From positions 1 to 5,301 of the forward strand of contig LJTS01000230.1 of assembly GCA_001304425.1 (NCBI GenBank): a DNA stretch of 5,301 nt, written 5' to 3'. Of this stretch, positions 1 to 4,621 are shown piece after piece. Source of the DNA: Betaproteobacteria bacterium SG8_40 (GTDB lineage: Bacteria > Pseudomonadota > Gammaproteobacteria > Burkholderiales > Eutrophovitaceae). The stretch's first letter is position 1; the number at the start of each line of letters is the position of its first letter. The notes beneath the pieces are model-generated. The model worked only from the letters and a program-made list of their open reading frames with translations. It ran no database searches and was not told the DNA's origin. The position numbers and the translations under genes are program-made.

Positions 1-367
1 CCTTGTCTTCGCCAGAGACGCACTTCAAGGACATGCCGACCTGCGTTTCCCATCCACGCTTAGCGCCGGGCGGAGCCGTATCAAGCTCAGGCAAAGGAGC
101 CGAGACAGGCACCATCTTTTCGCCAAGCACTTCACCTTCGCCCCAAGCGATAAATCCATGAACAAAGCTGAACGGATTGATGGCCCAAGTGGAGTCGTCC
201 TCCACTTCGGTCTGATCCGCGCCGAACACCCAATGGCCGGTCTTATCCATCTTCAGGATGACCGAACCACCTGCTGCGCCAAGGCCGGAATCGAGCGACC
301 GGAGGCTGTCAGCGAGCGAAGCGACGGAAGGAAGGTTAGCGTTACCGAATGCAGTGATATTAGACAT
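1..367 (-). CDS. Conserved phage protein of unknown function, N-terminal 122 residues (cut by left edge)
   Basis: The reading frame starts with ATG at 367-365 (MSNITAFGNANLPSVASLAD...) and stays open to position 1, so the C-terminus is missing. The start is well supported: an AAGGAG ribosome site at 376-381 lies 8 nt upstream. The protein is soluble-looking with no signal peptide. It has an N-terminal helix-prone part (about residues 12-30), then a beta-rich part with ILKMDKTGHWVFGADQTEVE (about 37-56) and the aromatic-rich NPFSFVHGFIAWGEGEVLGEK (about 64-84), ending in GWETQVGMSLKC. From memory this resembles proteins found beside DUF2800 nucleases in alphaproteobacterial phages; I know of no proven function. 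It follows the nuclease gene by 12 nt, so the two are probably one operon. A role in DNA replication or recombination, for example as a single-strand DNA binder, is inferred from context only. Confidence 0.8.
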   Translation of the reverse strand, partial: MSNITAFGNANLPSVASLADSLRSLDSGLGAAGGSVILKMDKTGHWVFGADQTEVEDDSTWAINPFSFVHGFIAWGEGEVLGEKMVPVSAPLPELDTAPPGAKRGWETQVGMSLKCVSGEDK

Positions 368-375
368 TACCGTTT

Positions 376-381
376 CTCCTT
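376..381 (-). promoter_or_regulatory. Shine-Dalgarno site overlapping the upstream stop codon
   Basis: On the minus strand the sequence TAAGGAG combines the TAA stop of the nuclease gene (382-380) with an AAGGAG ribosome site. The downstream ATG is 8 nt away. This fixes the start of the left-edge gene and suggests that ribosomes ending on the nuclease can reinitiate. Confidence 0.75.
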
Positions 382-1510
382 AGACGAGTTTACCAAGAGC
401 GGCAGACAACTGCTTGCCGATCTGTAACGCCGCTGGGCGAGGATCATCCTCTGACACCAGCGTGTTACCCGATGAGACGGCGACGATAAGTTCAGTTGGC
501 AACGCAAGCTTCTCTTTCTTAAAGAGCTTCTCCGCCTTCGCCGGACTGATGACTTTCACCTCCGTCAAATCATTCTGATCAGACCATACGGCCTGCATTG
601 CCTCAAGAGCCTTTTCGTCGTCTATCCACTGACGAGTTGCGCGCTTGGGGACAAGTTTATATCCGGGGACCGCAACATCGGCCTCCAACATCTGCATCGC
701 CAAGGCGCGCACGTCCTTAATCCAGCCTTCCAACTGATCGATCATGTCGAGATACGTGGATAGCTGGTCAGCGTTAATATCCTTCAACGACGCCATCCGA
801 GCGCGATCCACAACGCCGGTCATCAAAGGACAGATCGGCTTGGCGGCGCACCAGCGGCACCAGTCGCCTGACGCCAGATCGGCGTCGGGCTGCTGCGCAG
901 CCTTCACCGCTGCGATCAGTTCTTTCTCGAACAGTTGGATGCGGCGCGGCGTCGTTTCCCAACGGCGCACATGCGGTGGCTGTACGATGACAAGCTCGAT
1001 CTTAGTTGCGTCTTTGAACGCCCATGCGGCTTCAGGCGTCCGCATGGCCGCCGCAGCGTAGAACATCGGCTGCGGGTTTTCTTCTACTTCAACGACGACG
1101 CCATCACCGAACTTCCAATCCATAATGTAGGCGGTGTCGCCAATGCGACCGATCAAATCCGCCGAGCCAAAGACGCCTGGCAACACATCACCAAAACCGA
1201 CAACGGTTTCAACGACATATTCCATTTTCTTCTCAGGGTCGATCTCGTTCAGCGCCGCGAGCGCTGGAAGGATTTTGTCGTTCATCAAATCCTGATCAAA
1301 CGTAATGTTCTCATGCACCATGCCGATGAAGTCAGCAGGGTCAAGATTGCCGTCCAGCACCTCTGCGATGACGTTATGCAGCAGCGTGCCAGTGTCCGCA
1401 TAAATGCTGGACGGCTTGGGCGGCATACGCGCGACAAGCGCCACCGAACCTGGACAATTGATAACCCGTTTGGCGGTCGAACCGCCGACGATGTTCGAAT
1501 GTTGAGCCAT
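380..1510 (-). CDS. DUF2800 family PD-(D/E)XK nuclease, Cas4/AddB-like with probable Fe-S cluster
   Basis: This 376-residue protein matches the phage DUF2800 family, RecB-like nucleases of the PD-(D/E)XK fold. The visible motifs in order are: Cys19 (NCPGS); a helix with His45 (GTLLHNVIAE); the acidic residue Asp118 (FGSADLIG); the D-x-K motif Asp131/Lys133 (IMDWKFG); Gln147 and Tyr151 (NPQPMFYA), the QxxxY motif typical of RecB-like nucleases; and Cys218, Cys221 and Cys227 (WCRWCAAKPIC). One N-terminal plus three C-terminal cysteines is the arrangement that binds 4Fe-4S in Cas4 and AddB, so a cluster is likely here. The lysine-rich C-terminal part (about 280-376) is a family extension without a motif I recognise. 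ATG at 1510-1508 has GAGGT 6 nt upstream. It probably processes DNA ends in phage replication or recombination. The first gene of the leftward arm, it diverges from the VRR-NUC gene. Confidence 0.9.
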   Translation of the reverse strand: MAQHSNIVGGSTAKRVINCPGSVALVARMPPKPSSIYADTGTLLHNVIAEVLDGNLDPADFIGMVHENITFDQDLMNDKILPALAALNEIDPEKKMEYVVETVVGFGDVLPGVFGSADLIGRIGDTAYIMDWKFGDGVVVEVEENPQPMFYAAAAMRTPEAAWAFKDATKIELVIVQPPHVRRWETTPRRIQLFEKELIAAVKAAQQPDADLASGDWCRWCAAKPICPLMTGVVDRARMASLKDINADQLSTYLDMIDQLEGWIKDVRALAMQMLEADVAVPGYKLVPKRATRQWIDDEKALEAMQAVWSDQNDLTEVKVISPAKAEKLFKKEKLALPTELIVAVSSGNTLVSEDDPRPAALQIGKQLSAALGKLV

Positions 1511-1526
1511 TACTGTACCTCACTGG

Positions 1527-1548
1527 AGTGTCTTACAAATCAGACACT
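1527..1548. promoter_or_regulatory. Operator-like dyad in the divergent intergenic region
   Basis: AGTGTCT (1527-1533) and AGACACT (1542-1548) form perfect 7-bp inverted arms around an 8-bp AT-rich spacer. The dyad lies between the two divergent genes, overlaps the proposed minus-strand -10 box and touches the proposed plus-strand -35 box. This is how a dimeric repressor or activator site is usually placed. The AGACA core recurs in direct orientation at 1549-1553 and 1563-1567. An RNA hairpin in a minus-strand leader is an alternative reading, because the nuclease ribosome site begins 5 nt beyond the dyad. Confidence 0.55.
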
Positions 1549-1572
1549 AGACAATCTTTTACAGACATGCAA
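1544..1572 (-). promoter_or_regulatory. Possible promoter for the leftward nuclease arm
   Basis: On the minus strand TTGCAT (1572-1567) and TAGTGT (1549-1544) are separated by 17 bp. Each matches the sigma-70 consensus in only three of six positions, but the -10 box keeps the key T1, A2 and T6. Transcription would begin near 1537, leaving a leader of about 27 nt that contains the GAGGT ribosome site at 1517-1521. This is weak on sequence alone and plausible mainly from position. Confidence 0.3.
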
Positions 1573-1576
1573 TACA
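1548..1576 (+). promoter_or_regulatory. Possible promoter for the rightward VRR-NUC/helicase arm
   Basis: TAGACA (1548-1553) resembles a -35 box (five of six to TTGACA) and AATACA (1571-1576) a poor -10 box, with a 17-bp spacer. The transcription start would fall at or next to the ATG at 1584, giving a leaderless or nearly leaderless mRNA. That fits the absence of a ribosome site before this ATG. Confidence 0.3.
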
Positions 1577-1583
1577 TTTCTTT

Positions 1584-1907
1584 ATGAAAGAGAGCGAAAT
1601 CGAACGATACTTTATATGGGCCGTGATGCGACGCGGTGGAGTGGCGTATAAGTTTGTGTCGCCCACGCAGCGCGGCGTGTCCGATCGCGTTGCATGTATG
1701 CCGAACGGTGAGACATGGTTCGTAGAGCTAAAAACGAAAGAGGGCCGTTTGGCCCCTTTGCAAAAGATTTTCGCCGCAGAAATGCAGCGATTGAATCAGA
1801 ATTACATTTGTCTGTGGACAACTGAAGGTGTGGATGAATGGGCCTCGCGCTACGACCTTACCAAAATGAAGCAGCCGACTTCCTCTTTGAACGCGACCGA
1901 GCCATGA
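1584..1907 (+). CDS. VRR-NUC domain nuclease
   Basis: This 107-residue protein matches the small stand-alone VRR-NUC endonucleases of phages, a branch of the PD-(D/E)XK fold; homologous domains occur in eukaryotic FAN1. Motifs: an N-terminal ESEIERYFIWAV helix; GVSDRVACMP with catalytic Asp34; WFVELKTKEGRL with Glu48 and Lys50; and Gln60 (LAPLQ). The length is normal for phage members and all core residues are present. The ATG at 1584 is chosen because the ESEIE helix is the usual N-terminus of the family and the frame is closed upstream by TAG at 1548-1550. There is no Shine-Dalgarno sequence before it, which is unusual in this window. The last 70 nt overlap the helicase gene in another frame. 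It probably acts on structured DNA ends together with that helicase. Confidence 0.9.
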   Translation: MKESEIERYFIWAVMRRGGVAYKFVSPTQRGVSDRVACMPNGETWFVELKTKEGRLAPLQKIFAAEMQRLNQNYICLWTTEGVDEWASRYDLTKMKQPTSSLNATEP

Positions 1908-3178
1908 TTTTAGCCCCAGTGGGTGCGGGCAAAACAGCCATCACTCTGACGGCCATGATCGAGATGCTAGCGGAAGGCCACGTCAAACGATGGCTTGTCT
2001 TGGCGCCCAAGCGCGTCTGCACAGATGTATGGCCTGTGGAACAAACGAAATGGGCGCCGGATTTTGAGATTGCCGTCGCCGTTGGGACGCCTAAACAGCG
2101 TCAAACGGCGTTTGACAGCGACGCGCCCATCGTGGTGACAAATTACGATAATATCCAATCCTTACCGGATTTAGATAACTTTGATGGCGTGGTGTTCGAC
2201 GAACTGACGCGGCTGAAGAACCCCAGCGGGAAGCGCTTCAAATCGTTGCTTGACCGTCTTGAAACCATTCCCGTGCGCTGGGGCCTGACAGGCTCATTCA
2301 CTTCGAATGGCCTTGAAGATGTCTTCGGCCAGTGCAAAGTCATCGACCAATCGCTGCTGGGCCGCGCCAAGGGCGCGTTCCTTCAGAAGTATTTCATCTG
2401 CATGAACCGCGATTTTGGTGACTGGCATCCGCGTAAGGGTGCGTTGCAGCAAATCATGACTGCAATCCGTCCCGCGACATTCGTGCTGGACCCAGGCGAA
2501 TACAGCGACAAACTGCCGCAGCTAAATGTTGTGGAGATGCGCTGCGACATGCCAGACCGCAAACCGTATGAGCGCATGAAACGGGATCTGGTCATCCAGT
2601 TAGGCGACGCGCAGATCACGGCGGCGAACGCTGCTGCGGTGACGAACAAGCTTCAGCAGATGGCGTCGGGTTTCATCTACGATTCGCAGATCACCCCAGC
2701 AGAAACAGGCGGACGGTTTCATGTGAAACAGACCGCCAAATGGTTCTCGCCGCACAAGTTCGATCTAGTGGACGAAATCCTAGAAGGAAATCAGCGCGCC
2801 AATACGATTATTGTGTACAACTTCAAGGAAGAGCTGGCCGAACTTAAACGGCGCTACCCGCACGCCTGCACCGTTGAAGATCCGGACGCCATCAAACGCT
2901 GGAACGCCGGAAAGATCGAACTGTTGCTAATCCATCCCAAGTCCGCAGGGCATGGACTGAACCTTCAGTATGGCGGCTGCAAGATGATCTTCGTGTCTTT
3001 GCCTTGGTCGTTGGAACTGTACGAGCAGACCGTGGGCCGACTTCACCGTGGCGGTCAGACACATGATGTCTGGTGTTATCTTGTGATCTGTAATAAAACT
3101 ATTGATGAACGGATCTGGGCGGCGCTGAACGATAAACGCGCCATCTCAGATGTAGCCCTTGAGGAACTTAGAACATGA
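1838..3178 (+). CDS. SNF2-like superfamily 2 DNA helicase/ATPase
   Basis: This 446-residue protein is a compact phage SNF2-type helicase with both RecA-like lobes. Visible motifs: a Q-motif-like start (LRPYQNEAADFLF, 5-17); Walker A APVGAGKT (26-33, Lys32); TNYD (101-104); Walker B DELTRLKN (121-128); motif III region GLTGSF (149-154); motif V HPKSAGHGLNLQ (366-377); and motif VI YEQTVGRLHRGGQ (395-407) with arginine-finger candidates Arg401 and Arg404. Motif III is unusual because relatives generally have LTGTP. ATG at 1838 is supported by a GAAGGTG ribosome site at 1824-1830 and by LRPYQ at the very N-terminus. It probably remodels or unwinds DNA during phage replication or recombination; stand-alone VRR-NUC plus SNF2 pairs are common in phage replication modules. 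It is probably co-translated with its neighbours. Confidence 0.93.
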   Translation: MGLALRPYQNEAADFLFERDRAMILAPVGAGKTAITLTAMIEMLAEGHVKRWLVLAPKRVCTDVWPVEQTKWAPDFEIAVAVGTPKQRQTAFDSDAPIVVTNYDNIQSLPDLDNFDGVVFDELTRLKNPSGKRFKSLLDRLETIPVRWGLTGSFTSNGLEDVFGQCKVIDQSLLGRAKGAFLQKYFICMNRDFGDWHPRKGALQQIMTAIRPATFVLDPGEYSDKLPQLNVVEMRCDMPDRKPYERMKRDLVIQLGDAQITAANAAAVTNKLQQMASGFIYDSQITPAETGGRFHVKQTAKWFSPHKFDLVDEILEGNQRANTIIVYNFKEELAELKRRYPHACTVEDPDAIKRWNAGKIELLLIHPKSAGHGLNLQYGGCKMIFVSLPWSLELYEQTVGRLHRGGQTHDVWCYLVICNKTIDERIWAALNDKRAISDVALEELRT

Positions 3179-3384
3179 CCATGAGCTGGCGAGAACTTAA
3201 CAGCATTCTGGCGGATCTGAACGAAGAAACCATCTTGAATATGCTGAACGAAGAACGAGCAGGCGAACGCCGCGCGACGGTGTTGGTGCGCCTGCATCAG
3301 CGCTACACCATCCTGCGAGCCGCCCGCGAGCGCAGCGAACTGCTGGAAGGCATCACTTTTCCGAAAGTCGCCGCGCTAGTCTAA
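3175..3384 (+). CDS. Small conserved-looking phage protein of unknown function (69 aa)
   Basis: The start ATG overlaps the helicase stop as ATGA (3175-3178). GAGGA at 3161-3165 lies 9 nt before it and too far from the second ATG at 3181, which favours the first. The protein is charged and almost wholly helical in appearance: LADLNEETILNMLNEERAGERR (about 13-33), then an Arg-rich helix VLVRLHQRYTILRAARERSELL (about 37-58), with no cysteines or membrane segment. Similar small proteins with a 'LLNEER...VLxRLHQRYxxLRxxRER' pattern occur after helicase genes in phages as far as I recall, but I know of no function. A helicase accessory or DNA-binding role is inferred from position. Its stop overlaps the stop of the convergent endolysin gene. 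Confidence 0.8.
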   Translation: MTMSWRELNSILADLNEETILNMLNEERAGERRATVLVRLHQRYTILRAARERSELLEGITFPKVAALV

Positions 3385-3890
3385 GCCATCGCTGTCGCAT
3401 TGGATCGAACATCCGTCACACGGCGCGTCCATCCTTTGCCGTATGTGCCAAAGGTCGACAAGCCCTGAAGGAAGTGCAACCGCGCGTCACACAGCGCGAT
3501 GATGAGCCGCCGCGGCTCATAGTTAGCAATCGCCGCTAGTGTGCGGGGGCCGACGACGCCATCGACGGGCACGCCGACGATCTCTTGCAGGAACTTGACG
3601 GCACGGTTGACACCGCTGTTCACGGCCAGATCGAATGCGGCGTAATCGACGCCTGCTGGCATCTCGTCGCAACGCAGCCGGTTCCAGTACATGATCTGAT
3701 AGAAGGGCTTCACCATTTCAGGCGTCAGCTTACGCATGAACTCTTCGTTCACTTCCTTGCGGACGTAAGCCTCCCATGCGCGCTGCGTAACGCCCATGTT
3801 AGTGCGCCCTCCAGGATCGCGAGGATCGTTGACATAGCCGCCTTCGTCCTGAAGGATCAAGGCAAAGCATTTGTCAAAGTTGCCTTTCAC
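3381..3890 (-). CDS. Endolysin: GH108 muramidase with C-terminal peptidoglycan-binding region
   Basis: This 169-residue lysozyme-like enzyme cleaves the glycan backbone of peptidoglycan at the end of infection. The N-terminal part carries DEGGYVNDPRDPGGRTNMGV (15-34), the GH108 signature with catalytic Glu16. The C-terminal half (about 84-165) has AFDLAVNSGVNRAVKFLQ and the VDGVVGPRTL segment of the PG_binding_3 type. The length is typical of the family. The frame is open further upstream to 4076, but the family N-terminus begins at KGNFDKCFALIL. The GTG at 3890-3888 overlaps the holin TGA (GTGA) and has AAAGGTG (3898-3904) 7 nt upstream, so GTG is taken as the start. It has no signal peptide or N-terminal anchor, so it should depend on the adjacent holin to reach the cell wall. 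Confidence 0.93.
   Translation of the reverse strand: MKGNFDKCFALILQDEGGYVNDPRDPGGRTNMGVTQRAWEAYVRKEVNEEFMRKLTPEMVKPFYQIMYWNRLRCDEMPAGVDYAAFDLAVNSGVNRAVKFLQEIVGVPVDGVVGPRTLAAIANYEPRRLIIALCDARLHFLQGLSTFGTYGKGWTRRVTDVRSNATAMA
3502..3520. repeat. Perfect 19-bp palindrome inside the endolysin gene
   Basis: ATGAGCCGC (3502-3510) and GCGGCTCAT (3512-3520) are perfect 9-bp inverted arms around the single base 3511. It encodes part of EPRRLII in the endolysin. It has no following T-run on either strand, so it is not a convincing terminator. It may be a chance product of GC-rich codons or an mRNA hairpin. Confidence 0.5.
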
Positions 3891-4276
3891 CGCGCGACAC
3901 CTTTGATCTTTTCGAACGTCCGCAAGCCACCCATGCCAAGCATGGCGAAGACAAGCTGCCAGAGTGTCTCGTCGATGCGAGGCGGCGCAGCCAGTTTGAG
4001 ACCGAACGTCAATGCCAGCCACATGACGATAGGCGCAGCGACGTACTGATACGCGAGCGCGATGCCGCAGACCCAACCAATGAACGGACGCCAGCCGGAT
4101 ACGAAGGCATTGGCGTTGGCGGCCTCAACGACGTTCACATCCGTCTGAGCCTTATCCCATGCCTGTAAGCTGTTGCGAAGATCCGCTTCAGCTTTGGCGC
4201 GTGCTTCGGGGTCGGGCACAAACTTGTTGATGACCTGAAGGCCAGCCGCAACAGCGTCGTCGATACCAAAAGCCAT
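3887..4276 (-). CDS. Holin, GTA_holin_3TM family
   Basis: This 129-residue inner-membrane protein would form the lesions that release the endolysin. It has a charged helical N-terminus (PDPEARAKAEADL, 21-33), then the family block GWRPFIGWVCGIALAYQY (61-78). Three hydrophobic segments follow at about 64-80, 81-96 and 104-117, ending in MLGMGGLRTFEKIKG (112-126). These features match the 3-TM holin family named for gene-transfer-agent release (PF11351). ATG at 4276 is chosen over the in-frame ATG at 4291 because GAGGAA (4282-4287) lies 5 nt before it and it forms a TGATG junction with the upstream 34-codon gene. The downstream stop overlaps the endolysin GTG. Translation of the whole block is therefore probably coupled. 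Confidence 0.92.
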   Translation of the reverse strand: MAFGIDDAVAAGLQVINKFVPDPEARAKAEADLRNSLQAWDKAQTDVNVVEAANANAFVSGWRPFIGWVCGIALAYQYVAAPIVMWLALTFGLKLAAPPRIDETLWQLVFAMLGMGGLRTFEKIKGVAR

Positions 4277-4380
4277 CACTCTTCCTCGCATTTATATTCG
4301 CGGACGTCGCACCAGTTGCATGGGCATCCGGTTTCTACGGCCATCAAAGTTTTATAGGCTTCGCAGAAATGGACCCACAT
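4276..4380 (-). CDS. Cysteine-rich 34-residue mini-protein in the lysis block (unknown function)
   Basis: ATG at 4380-4378 opens a 34-codon frame ending in TGA at 4278-4276. The product begins MWVHFCEAYKTLMAVETG and continues CPCNWCDVREYKCEEE. Its ATG overlaps the stop of the 77-residue gene (TGATG) and its own stop overlaps the holin ATG (TGATG), so it fills the gap exactly; this is the main reason to call it real. Five cysteines (6, 19, 21, 24, 31), with CxCxxC at 19-24, suggest metal binding, perhaps a small zinc knuckle. There is no signal peptide, lipobox or membrane segment. An AAGG ribosome site lies about 10 nt before the ATG. I do not recognise a named family. A part in lysis control is inferred from position only. 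Confidence 0.7.
   Translation of the reverse strand: MWVHFCEAYKTLMAVETGCPCNWCDVREYKCEEE
4282..4287 (-). promoter_or_regulatory. Ribosome binding site that sets the holin start
   Basis: GAGGAA on the minus strand lies 5 nt before the ATG at 4276 and inside the end of the upstream 34-codon gene. No comparable site precedes the alternative in-frame ATG at 4291, so the shorter holin is preferred. Confidence 0.75.
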
Positions 4381-4613
4381 CACTTATCGACCTTTCCATC
4401 CAGCTTATCATAGATGCGCTGGAACATCTCTTCGATGTGCGCCATGCGCTTGTCGAGATCTTCCTTCATGACGTAGGACTTTGGAAGATCGACCTCAAGC
4501 GCATGAACGTCGTTCTTGAGCGCCTGAACCGAATCCCATATCTCCCGCGCAAACCAACCGCCGATAGCAATCGCTGCTCCAGATGCTAAATTGATGAGGT
4601 TCTGCGTGTCCAT
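4380..4613 (-). CDS. Small phage membrane/coiled-coil protein in the lysis block (77 aa)
   Basis: The protein has an N-terminal hydrophobic segment (about residues 6-21, LINLASGAAIAIGGWF), then a charged helical region with coiled-coil character (about 22-41) and a second one (about 50-74). The ALEVDLPKSYVMKEDLDKRM pattern (38-57) is familiar from many small tailed-phage proteins annotated as hypothetical. The topology, one N-terminal membrane helix followed by a coiled coil, resembles inner-membrane spanins or XhlA-like lysis accessory proteins, but the family is not proven to be either. ATG at 4613-4611 starts 9 nt after the end of the upstream gene and has only a weak AGG ribosome site at 4621-4623 formed with that gene's TAG stop, so coupling is likely. 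Its TGA overlaps the next ATG. Confidence 0.85.
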   Translation of the reverse strand: MDTQNLINLASGAAIAIGGWFAREIWDSVQALKNDVHALEVDLPKSYVMKEDLDKRMAHIEEMFQRIYDKLDGKVDK

Positions 4614-4621
4614 CAGGGAGC

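Noticed and set aside
158..427. Plus-strand 89-codon frame opposite the left-edge gene
   Set aside because: No ribosome site or domain; the minus-strand frame has a strong ribosome site and a coherent protein.
380..1510. A CRISPR-associated Cas4 reading of the nuclease
   Set aside because: No repeat array or other cas gene is visible, and length and C-terminal extension fit phage DUF2800.
1511..1583. tRNA or small RNA gene in the intergenic gap
   Set aside because: Only 73 nt, AT-rich, with no cloverleaf pattern or terminator-like hairpin with T-run.
1567..1587. Six-codon leader peptide (ATG at 1567) whose stop overlaps the VRR-NUC start
   Set aside because: No ribosome site, and it would lie upstream of the likely transcription start; too short to support.
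935..1651. Long plus-strand frame (238 codons) opposite the DUF2800 gene
   Set aside because: It runs antisense to a gene with complete nuclease motifs, gives a low-complexity Arg/His-rich product and crosses the divergent control region. It is a frame shadow.
3585..4049. Plus-strand 154-codon frame across endolysin and holin
   Set aside because: Antisense to two well-supported genes; no recognisable domain or ribosome site.
3891..4076. N-terminal extension of the endolysin frame upstream of the GTG at 3890
   Set aside because: The extension is Arg/Cys/His-rich shadow of the holin gene, and the GH108 domain starts just after the GTG, which has its own ribosome site and a GTGA overlap.
4320..4589. 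Plus-strand 89-codon frame opposite the 77-residue gene
   Set aside because: Overlaps the coupled lysis genes in antisense and shows no domain or ribosome site.
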